64,000 nucleotides of DNA from Xenorhabdus sp014467285 (GCF_014467285.1 NZ_NKHR01000001.1:62001-126000); one strand, 5' to 3'; counted from the first letter of the stretch, positions 8,570 through 18,518 are shown. The notes: a model not told the origin generated them from the sequence alone. Numbers and translations are program-made.

Positions 8570-10762
8570 ATGGCTGAGCGATCATTTGTCGAAGAAGTGA
8601 AAAAATTACGTCTGGGACAGGGCGAAGTTTTCAGCGGCGAAGGCATACTTGCCGTGACAAAAGCACTACTGGAATCGGGTGTTGCCTATGTGGCGGGCTA
8701 TCAGGGAGCGCCGATTTCCCATCTGATGGATGTGCTGGCAGATGCGCAGGATATTTTGTCTGAGTATGGCATTCGTTTTGAAAACAGTGCCAGTGAAGCT
8801 ACTGCGGCTGCGACCCTCGCGGCCTCCGTTAACTATCCAATGCGGGGGGCTGTTACGTTTAAGGCCACTGTTGGTACGAATGTTGCCTCGGATGCACTGG
8901 CGAATTTGGCATCGGGCGGTGTTCTTGGCGGTGCGTTGATTATTGTCGGGGAAGATTATGGCGAGGGTTCCTCTATCATGCAGGAGCGCAGCCATGCTTT
9001 TGCGATGAAATCTCAACTCTGGTTGCTCGATCCACGCCCTAATCTCCCTTCAATTGTGCAGGCTGTGAAGATGGGGTTTGCATTGTCGGAAGCCAGCCAT
9101 ACACCAGTGATGTTGCAGATGCGCATTCGTGCTTGTCATATGCACGGCCGGTTTGTCTGTGAAGACAATCGCACGCCAGCTTTTATGATCAAAGATGCAC
9201 TGGAAAACCCGACGCGTGACCTCAGCCGCATTGTTCTGCCTCCCGCCAGTTTTTTGCATGAGAAAGAGAAAGTACAGGATCGCTGGCCTGCTGCGGTGCG
9301 TTTTATTCAACAGCACGGATTGAATGAGTTTTTTGCCGAAGATGCTCAGGATATTGGCCTTGTTCTGCAAGGTGGGTGCTATAACACCGTGATCCGCGCC
9401 CTGAACTTACTTGGGCTGGCAGATGTTTTCGGAAAGAGCCAAATTCCGCTGTATGTGATGAATGTGGCTTATCCGCTGATCGATGAAGAGTTTGAGCGCT
9501 TTTGTCAGGGTAAGCAGGCGATTTTGGTGCTGGAAGAAGGTCAGCCCAATTTTGTTGAGCAGAATGTTGCTAATATTTTGTGTCAGCATGACATGACTAC
9601 CCGGCTGCATGGCAAGGATTTGTTGCCAATGGCGGGAGAGTATAACACGGCGACGGTGTTGGCGGGGCTGCGTGCTTTCCTTGAACGTTACGGCAAGATT
9701 GAAACCGAAGTTCCGGTGGCGGCCTGTCAGGTACGTATTCCTGCTGTTAATTTATCGGTTGATGATGAGCTTTATGGCACAGATGCGGTATCGGAAGATT
9801 CACTGGAAAATGCCGTCCATGCCCGTCCCCCCGGATTTTGCACGGGCTGTCCGGAACGCCCGATCTTTACGGCGATGAAGCTGATAGAGCGGGAATTGGG
9901 GCCACATCATGTCAGTGCTGATATTGGTTGTCATCTGTTTGCCATTCTGCCTCCCTTTAATCTGGGCAATACCACGATGGGCTATGGATTAGGGACAGCA
10001 AGCGCAGCAGCGCTGAATACGCCGGTAAAGCATAAACGGGTGGTTTCGGTGATGGGGGATGGTGGGTTTTGGCACAATGGCCTGACGAGCGGCATTGCCA
10101 ATAGTGTTTTTAATCGCAGTGACAATCTCACCATTATTGTCGATAACAGCTACACCTCCGCGACAGGCGGACAGGATATTTTATCCTCAACTGCATTGAA
10201 TTCCATTCGCAGTACAGGCCATGAAATTGAAAATGCCGTCAAAGGTGTTGGTGTGAAATGGGTGCGCACGATCAAGCGTACTTATGATCTTAAAACCATG
10301 ACTCATACCTTGCGTGATGCCCTGACAACGGGCGAAAAAGGGCCAAAAGTCGTGATTGCGCAGAGTGAGTGCATGTTAAATAAGCAGCGCCGCGAGAAGA
10401 AAAAGGTCAAGAATGCGCTTGCTGTGGGAAAAAGGATCGTCCGGGAACGTTTTGGTATTGATCCTGATACCTGTACCGGAGATCACTCCTGTATTCGCTT
10501 ATCTGGCTGTCCTTCTTTATCGATTAAACCGAACCCAGATCCGCTGCGCACCGATCCGGTGGCGACGGTTTTGAACAGTTGTGTGGGTTGCGGGTTGTGC
10601 GGTGAGGTTTCCCATGCCGCGGTGTTATGTCCCTCCTTCTTCAAGGCTCGGATCATTATCAATCCCGATCGCCGGGAGCGGCTGATTTATCGTATTCGCA
10701 AAGGGATCATCGGTTATTTGCAACGTCGTGATGTGAAACGTCGTAAGCAATATGATTTTTAG
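8570..10762 (+). CDS. iorA: Indolepyruvate ferredoxin oxidoreductase, alpha subunit (IorA-like)
   Basis: A ~730-residue thiamine-diphosphate and Fe-S enzyme subunit. The N-terminal pyruvate:ferredoxin oxidoreductase domain starts at GEGILAVTKALLESGV. The TPP-binding half carries CTGCPERPIFTAMK and GDGGFWHNGLTSG (about 496-508) with the downstream IIVDNSYTSATGGQ. The C-terminus has two cysteine sets for 4Fe-4S clusters (CTGDHSC...GC and CVGCGLCG...CP). Such enzymes turn 2-oxoacids into acyl-CoA plus CO2, passing electrons to ferredoxin. ATG at 8570 is preferred to GTG at 8564 because GAGG at 8561-8564 is correctly spaced for it. It is the first gene of the operon. The real 2-oxoacid may not be indolepyruvate. 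Confidence 0.85.
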   Translation: MAERSFVEEVKKLRLGQGEVFSGEGILAVTKALLESGVAYVAGYQGAPISHLMDVLADAQDILSEYGIRFENSASEATAAATLAASVNYPMRGAVTFKATVGTNVASDALANLASGGVLGGALIIVGEDYGEGSSIMQERSHAFAMKSQLWLLDPRPNLPSIVQAVKMGFALSEASHTPVMLQMRIRACHMHGRFVCEDNRTPAFMIKDALENPTRDLSRIVLPPASFLHEKEKVQDRWPAAVRFIQQHGLNEFFAEDAQDIGLVLQGGCYNTVIRALNLLGLADVFGKSQIPLYVMNVAYPLIDEEFERFCQGKQAILVLEEGQPNFVEQNVANILCQHDMTTRLHGKDLLPMAGEYNTATVLAGLRAFLERYGKIETEVPVAACQVRIPAVNLSVDDELYGTDAVSEDSLENAVHARPPGFCTGCPERPIFTAMKLIERELGPHHVSADIGCHLFAILPPFNLGNTTMGYGLGTASAAALNTPVKHKRVVSVMGDGGFWHNGLTSGIANSVFNRSDNLTIIVDNSYTSATGGQDILSSTALNSIRSTGHEIENAVKGVGVKWVRTIKRTYDLKTMTHTLRDALTTGEKGPKVVIAQSECMLNKQRREKKKVKNALAVGKRIVRERFGIDPDTCTGDHSCIRLSGCPSLSIKPNPDPLRTDPVATVLNSCVGCGLCGEVSHAAVLCPSFFKARIIINPDRRERLIYRIRKGIIGYLQRRDVKRRKQYDF

Positions 10763-10775
10763 GGGGATTATGTTG

Positions 10776-12380
10776 ATGAAATTATCCACTGGTTCATCTA
10801 ATCAAGTACCGCTTGCTCAACCGATCAAAATTGCGATCCTGGCGATGGGAGGAGAAGGGGGAGGCGTACTGGCTGATTGGATCGTCAATTTGGGCGAAGA
10901 AAATGGCTATTTTGCTCAGACAACTTCAGTACCCGGCGTAGCACAGCGAACCGGGGCAACGATCTACTATGTCGAGCTGTTTCCCGGCGCGGATGATCCT
11001 GACATATCGGCTCCCGTATTGGCGCTGATGCCAACGGCGGGTGATGTGGATATCGTGCTGGCTTCTGAATTGATGGAAGCCGCACGTGCGGTTCAACGCG
11101 GTTTTGTGACGCCGGATCGCACGACGTTGATTGCTTCGAGCCATCGGGTGTACTCAATAGAGGAAAAATCAGCGATGGGGGATGGACGTGTGGATAGCGG
11201 AGTGTTGATCCAGCAATCCCGTCAGGCAGCTTTGCGTTTTATTCATTTTGATATGGCGCTGATGGCTGAGAAGAGCGGCAGCGTAATCAGTGCAGTGTTA
11301 TTTGGCGCACTCTGTGGTACGGAAATCCTGCCGTTTAATCGCGTCCAGTTTGAGAAGGCGATCATCAAGGGGGGCGTAGGAATAAAACCGAGTCTACAAG
11401 CCTTTAGACTGGGAATGAGTCGGGTACAGTCAGAGGAAAGGTTTGCGGAGCTGAATACAGGAAAAAAAACCGCATCAAAGCCCAGTATGCGCAAAAAAAT
11501 ACATTCTTCCTGTCAGCGCGTTTTCAAACGTAACCTGTCTGATCAACAGGTTGCTGTACAACAGAATAATAGCGTGAATAACCTTTTGCTGCGTATCCGG
11601 CAAGAATTGCCTTCTTGTATCCAAGATATTGCTATCGAAGGGATCAGACGATTGATGGATTATCAAGATCCGGCTTATGCCAGTTTGTATCTCGATCGGT
11701 TGCGACATTTGATCAATCAGGCAATCAGGCATGATGAACAATTATTGCACGAAACCGCCCGTCATCTGGCGCTGTGGATGGCTTATGAAGATACCATTCG
11801 GGTGGCAGATCTGAAGATCCGTGCCAGTCGGTTCGAGCGGGTTCGTAAGGACGTAAAGGCACGTGACGATCAACTGGTTGAGATCAATGAATTTCTGCAT
11901 CCCAGAGTGGAAGAAGTATGCGATACCTTACCTGCCAGTGTTGGTCGCTGGTTGTCTCGTTCCCATTTCGTTAAGCGAATGCTGGCGAAATTACTCAGTC
12001 GTGGCCGTGTGATTACTACGAGTTCAATTTGGGGATACCTGCTGTTTTATACGTTGGCGAGTTGGCGTCGAATGCGCCGTCATACCCTGCGTTTTCAGCA
12101 TGAAACAAAACGCATTGAAAGCTGGTTACAGCGAATAGTGGTAACCGCAAAACGCGATCCGGGGCTGGCTTTGGAAATTGCACAATGTCAGCGATTAATT
12201 AAAGGATATGGTGATACCTACATCCGCGGACTGCGCAATTTCCAAACCCTGATGGACATTGTTGATCAGCATCTGAATCACCTGTCTCCTGCCAGTTTGC
12301 GGCAACTGCGTGAAGCTGCGTTGGCGGATGAACATGGCAACCGATTACGCGAATGCCAACAACGACTCTCTTTATATTGA
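10776..12380 (+). CDS. iorB: Indolepyruvate oxidoreductase, beta subunit (IorB-like) with long C-terminal domain
   Basis: Residues ~10-200 match the gamma/beta domain of 2-oxoacid:acceptor oxidoreductases (AILAMGGEGGGVLADWIV, then VPGVAQRTGATIYYVE). A further ~330 mainly helical residues rich in R, H and Q follow; a plain IorB is ~200 residues. This longer form occurs in proteobacterial 'beta family' subunits, where the extra domain has no settled role. The ATG at 10776 has AGGGGG at 9 nt; earlier ATGs at 10752 and 10770 are less well spaced. The 5' end is within a few bases of the iorA stop, so the two are coupled and likely form a complex. Confidence 0.82.
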   Translation: MKLSTGSSNQVPLAQPIKIAILAMGGEGGGVLADWIVNLGEENGYFAQTTSVPGVAQRTGATIYYVELFPGADDPDISAPVLALMPTAGDVDIVLASELMEAARAVQRGFVTPDRTTLIASSHRVYSIEEKSAMGDGRVDSGVLIQQSRQAALRFIHFDMALMAEKSGSVISAVLFGALCGTEILPFNRVQFEKAIIKGGVGIKPSLQAFRLGMSRVQSEERFAELNTGKKTASKPSMRKKIHSSCQRVFKRNLSDQQVAVQQNNSVNNLLLRIRQELPSCIQDIAIEGIRRLMDYQDPAYASLYLDRLRHLINQAIRHDEQLLHETARHLALWMAYEDTIRVADLKIRASRFERVRKDVKARDDQLVEINEFLHPRVEEVCDTLPASVGRWLSRSHFVKRMLAKLLSRGRVITTSSIWGYLLFYTLASWRRMRRHTLRFQHETKRIESWLQRIVVTAKRDPGLALEIAQCQRLIKGYGDTYIRGLRNFQTLMDIVDQHLNHLSPASLRQLREAALADEHGNRLRECQQRLSLY

Positions 12381-12441
12381 AGCAATACGATATTGAAACA
12401 ACACAGTTTATTGAAATAACGGTATTAAGGAGGAATTTGCA

Positions 12442-12861
12442 ATGAGCCTGCTCAGGTTTATACAACCGCATAAAATCCGGTTTGCTGAATGTGATCCTGC
12501 GGGAATCGTTTTTTATCCTCAGTATTTCGTGATGTTCAACAACTTGCTGGAAGATTGGTTCGATGAATTAACACCAATGGGGTATGCCAATTACATTGCT
12601 AAATATCGCTTTGGCCTGCCAACGGTTCATTTAGAGGCGGAATTTAAAGCTGTCAGCAGAATAGGGGATCAGGTCTGGCTGGAATTAAATGTTGAGAAAA
12701 TCGGCAAAAGATCATTGAAATTGCGGCAACGTTGTATCAGTAAAAGCGGAGAATTGCGGATGAGTGTTACTCAGACTTACGTCACGACTTCACTGGATAC
12801 CCATCAGGCCATCCCCATACCTGATGAGATTTACTATGCGTTAACTGAACAGATGCCTTAA
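12442..12861 (+). CDS. Acyl-CoA thioesterase, 4-hydroxybenzoyl-CoA thioesterase type (hotdog fold)
   Basis: A 139-residue single-domain protein with the 4HBT signature near the N-terminus: IRFAECDPAGIVFYPQYF, where D18 is the catalytic acid in this family. It is preceded by a strong ribosome site (AAGGAGG, 12427). It sits between a CoA-forming oxidoreductase and a CoA-dependent hydroxylase, so a likely job is releasing the hydroxylated aromatic acid (for example gentisate from gentisyl-CoA). That assignment is inference; the family also includes general thioesterases. Confidence 0.85.
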   Translation: MSLLRFIQPHKIRFAECDPAGIVFYPQYFVMFNNLLEDWFDELTPMGYANYIAKYRFGLPTVHLEAEFKAVSRIGDQVWLELNVEKIGKRSLKLRQRCISKSGELRMSVTQTYVTTSLDTHQAIPIPDEIYYALTEQMP

Positions 12862-12950
12862 CCAATTTATATCCTAACCGGGCCAATCGCGTGGGTAATC
12901 GTATCGTGACAGGCATTGTGTGACGGGCATCGTGTGACAGGAGAGGAAGC

Positions 12951-15311
12951 ATGAGCATAAAAGCTATAAACGAAGGTATAAATAACGAAAGTATAAATAA
13001 CAAAAGCATAAATATAGTCTGCATTGGCGGTGGCCCGGCAGGATTATATTTCGGCCTGCTGATGAAGCTGCAAAATCCTGATAATCGTGTCGTGGTGATC
13101 GAGCGCAATCGCCCGTATGACACTTTTGGTTGGGGTGTTGTGTTTTCGGATGCAACGCTGGAAAACCTGAATATGGCCGATCCCGTTTCAGCCAGAACAA
13201 TTGGCGGGGAATTCTGCCGTTGGGACGATATTGATATCTACTTCAGAGGAACACTAAACCGCAGTGGCGGCCATGGATTTATTGGCATTGGTCGTAAAAG
13301 GTTACTGAATATTCTGCAAGATCGCTGTCAGGAATTAGGTGTTGAATTAGTATTCGAAACTCAGGTTGAAGATGAACAGGAAATCGCCCGCCAATATCAT
13401 GCAGATTTACTGATTGCTTCTGATGGGATCAATAGTCAGATCCGTACCCGTTACGCGGAAGTGTTTGTGCCGGATATCGACCAACGCCATTGCCGTTTTG
13501 TCTGGCTAGGAACCCGAAAGATATTTGATGCTTTTACGTTTCTGTTTGTCGAAACAGAACATGGTTGGTTTCAGGTTCACGCTTATCAATTTCAGGAAGG
13601 ACTATCGACTTTTATTGTTGAGACGACGGAAGAGGCGTGGCTGGCTGCGGGTATCGACAAAATGTCACAGGAAGAGGGCATCGCATACTGTGAAAAGATA
13701 TTCGCGCAGTGGTTGGATGGGCATGAATTAATTTCTAATGCGGCACATTTGCGTGGGGCGGCCATTTGGATACGCTTTCCCCGGGTTATTTGCACTCATT
13801 GGGTGCATTGGATCAAACCGGAGGAGAACAGCGGCAAACATGTCCCGATCGTGTTAATGGGGGATGCGGCCCATACCGCCCATTTCTCCATTGGTTCCGG
13901 TACGAAACTGGCACTGGAAGATGCGATTGAACTGGCGAACAGCCTGAAAGCCCATCAAGGGAATTTACCTGCGGGTTTGTCACATTATCAGAAAGTACGC
14001 AGTGTGGAAGTGCTGAAGATCCAGAACGCAGCGCGCAACTCAACGGAATGGTTCGAAAATGTGGCGCGTTATAAAAGTCTGCCACCCGAACAATTTGCTT
14101 ATTCATTATTGACCCGCTCACAACGTATTTCCCATGAAAACCTGCGATTAAGGGATAAAGCATGGTTAGAAAATTATGAACGTTGGTTTACCCAACAGCT
14201 TAATCACGAATTTCCCTTAGTCCCGCCGTTGCTGACACCTTATAAAGTACGAGGTGTGATCCTGAAAAATCGCGTCGTCGTTTCTCCTACGTTGTTGTAT
14301 AACGCAGTGGATGGTGTGCCGGGGCAATTCCATCAGATTCACCTGGGTAGCCGGGCATTAGGGGGAGCGGGTTTGGTGATCGCTGAAATGACAGCAATTT
14401 CACCACAGGCGCGCGTAACACCCGCTTGCACAGGGTTGTGGAATGAACAACAGGCACAGGCATGGAAGACGATCACTGATTTTGTTCATCAGAACACAGA
14501 TGCCCTGATAGGGATCCAACTGGGACATGCAGGACGCCGGGGATCAACGCAACTGGGATGGGAACAATCCGATCATCCTTTGTCTGAGGGTAACTGGCCC
14601 TTGGTTTCGGCATCAGCCATCCCTTATCTTCCCGGTGTTTCACAAGTGCCTGCCGCTATCACTAAAGCACAGATGAGTGAAATCATTGAACAGTTTGTCG
14701 CGGCGACGCGCCGTGCTATTGACGCGGGTTTTGACTGGCTGGAAATTCAGGCTGCCCATGGCTATTTACTCTCCAGCTTTATTTCACCGCTCACTAATCA
14801 GCGTGATGATGAATATGGGGGTTCACTGGAAAATCGGCTGCGTTTCCCGTTGGCTGTTTTTAAGGCGGTGCGTGAGATCTGGCCTGCTGAATTACCAATA
14901 TCTGTGCGTATCTCTGCCACCGATTGGGTTGAGGGAGGAACGAGCGTTGATGAAGCGGTCGTGATTGCTCAATATTTTCGTGAAGCGGGGGTGGATATGG
15001 TGGATTGCTCCACAGGTGAGGTTTCCGCTGAACAGCGGCCCATTTACGGGAGAATGTACCAGACCCCAATGGCTGATCGCCTTCGTAATGAGGGCAAAGT
15101 GCCGGTTATTGCTGTCGGTGCGATTACAGATGCAGATCAAATCAACGGCATTATTGCTTCTGGTCGCGCCGATCTCTGTGCCTTATCACGCCCATTCTTA
15201 TCCAATGCTGCCTGGCTGCTACATGAATGCGCCAGATACGGCTGGAATATTGATTGGCCGAAACCCTATCTTTACGGCAAAGAGCAATTTATAGCGAAGA
15301 GTAAATTATAG
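12951..15311 (+). CDS. Bifunctional salicylyl-CoA 5-hydroxylase / Old Yellow Enzyme-type oxidoreductase
   Basis: A 786-residue fusion. Residues ~20-400 are an FAD aromatic hydroxylase: dinucleotide motif CIGGGPAGLYFG, then the second FAD motif VLMGDAAHTAHFSIGSG. Residues ~420-780 are an Old Yellow Enzyme FMN barrel (IQLGHAGRRGS, and LEIQAAHGYLLSSF with the later NQRDDEYGG). This layout is known for salicylyl-CoA 5-hydroxylase and for 2-aminobenzoyl-CoA monooxygenase/reductase, which hydroxylate (and for the latter also reduce) CoA-activated aromatics. The next gene is gentisate dioxygenase, which supports the salicylyl-CoA to gentisyl-CoA reading. The first ~20 residues are low-complexity (repeated N, S, I, K), so the true start may lie a few codons downstream. 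Confidence 0.85.
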   Translation: MSIKAINEGINNESINNKSINIVCIGGGPAGLYFGLLMKLQNPDNRVVVIERNRPYDTFGWGVVFSDATLENLNMADPVSARTIGGEFCRWDDIDIYFRGTLNRSGGHGFIGIGRKRLLNILQDRCQELGVELVFETQVEDEQEIARQYHADLLIASDGINSQIRTRYAEVFVPDIDQRHCRFVWLGTRKIFDAFTFLFVETEHGWFQVHAYQFQEGLSTFIVETTEEAWLAAGIDKMSQEEGIAYCEKIFAQWLDGHELISNAAHLRGAAIWIRFPRVICTHWVHWIKPEENSGKHVPIVLMGDAAHTAHFSIGSGTKLALEDAIELANSLKAHQGNLPAGLSHYQKVRSVEVLKIQNAARNSTEWFENVARYKSLPPEQFAYSLLTRSQRISHENLRLRDKAWLENYERWFTQQLNHEFPLVPPLLTPYKVRGVILKNRVVVSPTLLYNAVDGVPGQFHQIHLGSRALGGAGLVIAEMTAISPQARVTPACTGLWNEQQAQAWKTITDFVHQNTDALIGIQLGHAGRRGSTQLGWEQSDHPLSEGNWPLVSASAIPYLPGVSQVPAAITKAQMSEIIEQFVAATRRAIDAGFDWLEIQAAHGYLLSSFISPLTNQRDDEYGGSLENRLRFPLAVFKAVREIWPAELPISVRISATDWVEGGTSVDEAVVIAQYFREAGVDMVDCSTGEVSAEQRPIYGRMYQTPMADRLRNEGKVPVIAVGAITDADQINGIIASGRADLCALSRPFLSNAAWLLHECARYGWNIDWPKPYLYGKEQFIAKSKL

Positions 15312-15405
15312 AAAAAGGCAATTGGAGCATTAGTTAACTCAGAGATATACCCGATAAATTTCAAATTGCCGTCACTTTCGACTTTATCCGTACAGGAGAT
15401 ATCCC
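15312..15405. other. Short intergenic gap with possible repeat remnant
   Basis: Contains ATACCCGATAAATTTCAAAT (about 15346-15365), close to the ATACCC...ACTTCAA-type ends of intergenic repeats common in Xenorhabdus, Photorhabdus and Yersinia relatives (from memory), and similar to the left end of the insertion at 5577. GGCAATT and AATTGCC flank it as a weak inverted pair. Confidence 0.3.
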
Positions 15406-16545
15406 ATGTCTCAAAAAGAAAATATTCAATCCCATGATCAATACCGGGAAGATATTGCTGGCCGTGCTAATGTCGCTGATAGTCCTGAACTGTTGGCGTA
15501 TTACAAGGAGTTGGAAACTTACAAGACAGGGGCACTCTGGACAATCGCCAATAAAATTGAACCGTGGCAACCGAAATCAGCGTCGGTTCCGGTACTGTGG
15601 CGCTATTGTGACCTGCGTGAACTCGTCCTTAAATCCGCTGATTTGGTCACACCGGAAAAAGCGGGACGTCGTGTGGTTTATCTGAACAATTCTGAAAAAT
15701 CAGGTTTATCTTCCGCTGTGGGGTTGCTCTATTCCGGTCTTCAGACAATGCGACCGGGCGAAGCCGCATCGGCCCATGCCCACTCTTCTTCCGCCCTGCG
15801 TTTCATCATGGAAGGACACGGCGCTTATACTATTGTCGATGGGCAGAAAATGTTGCTGGAAGCGAATGATTTCGTCTTAACCCCCACTGGGACATGGCAC
15901 GAACACGGCGTTGATTCTGATGGTTCACAGTGTATCTGGCAGGACGGTCTGGATATGCCGCTGGTCAATGTGCTGGAAGCAGGTTTTTATAAGGTACACC
16001 CTGACTTACGTCAGGCTGTGACTGAACCGCTGGATTCCTCTATTGGGCTTTGGGGAGCACCAGCCTTGCGTCCCCAAAATGTCGGTTGGAATAAGCCATA
16101 TTCTCCGCTGTTCAGATATCAATGGGGAGCAACTTATGAGGCCTTGCAACGTTATGCCCGTGTTGCAGAAGGTTCCCCTTTTGATGACATTCTGATGTAC
16201 TACACCAATCCGCTGACAGGGGGTCATGTCATGCCGACTCTCGGTGCCAGTATGCAGTTGTTAAGGCCGGGCTTCGTTGGCAAAGCACATCGGCATACCG
16301 GCAGTTTCATCTATCAGGTAGCGAAAGGACAGGGTTATTCCGTGATTGATGGCCAACGGTTCGATTGGCAGGAGCGGGATATTTTCTGCGTTCCTTCATG
16401 GGCATTCCACGAACATGTGAATAGTTCACAAACAGAAGATGCTTGCTTGTTCTGTTTTAGTGACCTGCCGGTCATACAAGTATTGCACTTGTATTATGAA
16501 GAAGCCCTGATTGATAACGATGGGCACCAACGAGTGGGAGGATAA
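15406..16545 (+). CDS. Gentisate 1,2-dioxygenase
   Basis: A 379-residue double-cupin protein. Cupin 1 (about 120-170) has the metal-binding run HAHSSSALRF with a later TGTWHEHG; cupin 2 (about 285-340) has AHRHTGSFIYQV and PSWAFHEHVN. Gentisate dioxygenases are iron(II) enzymes that open gentisate between C1 and C2 to give maleylpyruvate. The length fits the usual 340-380 residues. A ribosome site (AGGAGA) precedes the ATG. It lies directly after the CoA hydroxylase and 6 bp before the fumarylpyruvate hydrolase gene, the standard order of a gentisate operon. Confidence 0.92.
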   Translation: MSQKENIQSHDQYREDIAGRANVADSPELLAYYKELETYKTGALWTIANKIEPWQPKSASVPVLWRYCDLRELVLKSADLVTPEKAGRRVVYLNNSEKSGLSSAVGLLYSGLQTMRPGEAASAHAHSSSALRFIMEGHGAYTIVDGQKMLLEANDFVLTPTGTWHEHGVDSDGSQCIWQDGLDMPLVNVLEAGFYKVHPDLRQAVTEPLDSSIGLWGAPALRPQNVGWNKPYSPLFRYQWGATYEALQRYARVAEGSPFDDILMYYTNPLTGGHVMPTLGASMQLLRPGFVGKAHRHTGSFIYQVAKGQGYSVIDGQRFDWQERDIFCVPSWAFHEHVNSSQTEDACLFCFSDLPVIQVLHLYYEEALIDNDGHQRVGG

Positions 16546-16551
16546 ATCAAG

Positions 16552-17463
16552 ATGCGTTTAATCACTTACCGTACTGAAGTGACGGCTGCCACACGATTAG
16601 GGGCAATTGCGGATAACCATGTGGTGGATTTAGCAAAGTTAGCAGCCTGTGTGGGTAACGTATTGCCGGATAACATGCTGGATTTTATCGATTTAGGCCC
16701 ATTGGCCGTGAGCAGTGCAACGGCGTTGCTGGACTCATTTAAAGGCTTATGGCCAGTGGGCGTGGCCCTGCCATTGCAGAATGTGAAAATACTGGCACCG
16801 ATTCCTCGTCCACGGAAAAACATCTTTGGTATTGGCCTGAATTATGTTGAACATGTGGCTGAATCCAGCCGGACTCTGGATACGGCAAAAGATCTGCCAA
16901 AAGAACCCGTCATTTTTTCGAAGCCGCCAACCACGGTAATTGGCCCGGGTGATGCAATTGAACACAACAGTGAAATCACCCAACAATTGGATTGGGAAGT
17001 GGAACTGGCAGTGATTATCGGAACGCACGCCAAGGGAGTATCGGAAGCGGAAGCGCTGAAATATGTATTCGGCTATAGCTTGATCATCGATATGAGTGCC
17101 CGTGATTGTCGCCGCGCCGGACAATGGATTTATTCCAAGGGGCAAGATACTTATGCACCTTTTGGCCCTTGCATTGTTACCGCGGATGAAATCCCCGATC
17201 CCCAAAATCTCGCGCTTAACCTAAAAGTTAACGGAGTCACCAAACAGGATTCCAATACGCGCCATATGTTATTCAAGGTCAACACCCTGATTGCAGATAT
17301 CAGCAAGGGCATCACATTGGAACCGGGGGATATTATCGCGACAGGAACCCCGGAAGGTGTCGGGGCAGGGCGCAACCCACAAGAGTGGCTATGGCCGGGG
17401 GATGTTGTTGAAGCACATCTTGAAAAGATTGGTGATTTGCGTCATTCCGTTATCGCCGTGTAA
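16552..17463 (+). CDS. Fumarylacetoacetate-hydrolase-family enzyme (fumaryl-/maleylpyruvate hydrolase)
   Basis: A 303-residue protein of the FAH fold. The C-terminal two-thirds carries family blocks: IFGIGLNYVEHVAES, PVIFSKPPTTVIGPGD, DWEVELAVIIG (the acidic residues bind a divalent metal), and the ending DIIATGTPEGVGAG. It should split acylpyruvates such as fumarylpyruvate or maleylpyruvate. No maleylpyruvate isomerase (glutathione type) is visible in the window. With a maleate isomerase in the operon, direct hydrolysis of maleylpyruvate to maleate and pyruvate is the attractive reading (inference). Confidence 0.9.
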   Translation: MRLITYRTEVTAATRLGAIADNHVVDLAKLAACVGNVLPDNMLDFIDLGPLAVSSATALLDSFKGLWPVGVALPLQNVKILAPIPRPRKNIFGIGLNYVEHVAESSRTLDTAKDLPKEPVIFSKPPTTVIGPGDAIEHNSEITQQLDWEVELAVIIGTHAKGVSEAEALKYVFGYSLIIDMSARDCRRAGQWIYSKGQDTYAPFGPCIVTADEIPDPQNLALNLKVNGVTKQDSNTRHMLFKVNTLIADISKGITLEPGDIIATGTPEGVGAGRNPQEWLWPGDVVEAHLEKIGDLRHSVIAV

Positions 17464-17486
17464 GAACGGAAATACAGGAGCCTGAT

Positions 17487-18518
17487 ATGCTGAATCTCCC
17501 TAAATTCAAGGCGGCTGCGGTACAAGCTGCACCCATCTTTCTGGATACGGAAGCGACGGTTGAGCTTGTTTGTCGGCTGATCCGTGAAGCCGCCGACAAT
17601 GGCGCTGCTCTGGTGGCTTTTCCTGAGGTATTTGTTTCTGGTTATCCTTATTGGAACTGGGTCATGAACCCTGTTCAGGGCAGCCCGTGGTTTGAAAAGC
17701 TGTGCAAATCTGCCATTGAAGTACCGGGGCCGGAGATCCATAAAATCGCACTGGCTGCGGCACGCCATCACATCAATGTTGTGGTCGGCGTGAATGAGCG
17801 TAGCCCTAATGGTATCGCGACGCTCTATAACACATTGGTGACTATTTCTGATGAAGGCCACATTTTGGGACGCCATCGAAAACTGGTGCCGACATGGGCA
17901 GAGAAACTAACGTGGGCGAACGGAGACGCCTCTTCGCTAAAAGTACATGATACCCGCATTGGCCCATTAGGTACGCTGGCTTGCGGAGAGAATACCAACA
18001 CATTGGCGCGTTTTGCTTTATTGTCTCAGGGAGAGTTAGTACACGTTGCCAGCTATATTGCCTTGCCTGTTGCACCTCCGGATTATGATATGGCTGAGGC
18101 GATCCGCTTACGGGCGGCAGCCCATTGCTTTGAAGGGAAAGTTTTTACCATCGTTTCTTGTTCCACTATCTCACAAGAAATCGTAAAAGCGATGACAGCC
18201 ACTCATCCTGAAGCCGAAGAACTGTTGGCACGCCCTAATAGTGCGTTTACGGGAATTATCGGGCCTGATGGCCGTGTGATGGGGGATTCCCTGATTGATG
18301 AAGAAGGGATTGTCTATGCCGATATCGATCTGAATCGCTGCATCCAGCCTCGTCAGATGCATGATATAACGGGGCATTACAACCGGTTTGATATTTTTGA
18401 TCTCAAAGTAAACCGCCGCCCGATGAATCCGATCCAGTTTACAGATCTACCTTTGGAGCAGACTGATCTGAATACCTATGCCGATTGGGTGGATCCTTCA
18501 CAGGAGAACCTGCCATGA
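17487..18518 (+). CDS. Nitrilase (carbon-nitrogen hydrolase family)
   Basis: A 343-residue enzyme with the full catalytic set: E47 (FPEVF), K132 (HRKLVPT) and C166 (ACGENTN). The length and the CGENTN motif fit true nitrilases, which convert nitriles to acids plus ammonia, rather than the shorter amidases. The gene has AGGAG before the ATG and overlaps the maleate isomerase by ATGA. A nitrilase in a gentisate operon is not standard. It may feed an aromatic acid from a nitrile or aldoxime into the pathway (inference). Confidence 0.9.
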   Translation: MLNLPKFKAAAVQAAPIFLDTEATVELVCRLIREAADNGAALVAFPEVFVSGYPYWNWVMNPVQGSPWFEKLCKSAIEVPGPEIHKIALAAARHHINVVVGVNERSPNGIATLYNTLVTISDEGHILGRHRKLVPTWAEKLTWANGDASSLKVHDTRIGPLGTLACGENTNTLARFALLSQGELVHVASYIALPVAPPDYDMAEAIRLRAAAHCFEGKVFTIVSCSTISQEIVKAMTATHPEAEELLARPNSAFTGIIGPDGRVMGDSLIDEEGIVYADIDLNRCIQPRQMHDITGHYNRFDIFDLKVNRRPMNPIQFTDLPLEQTDLNTYADWVDPSQENLP

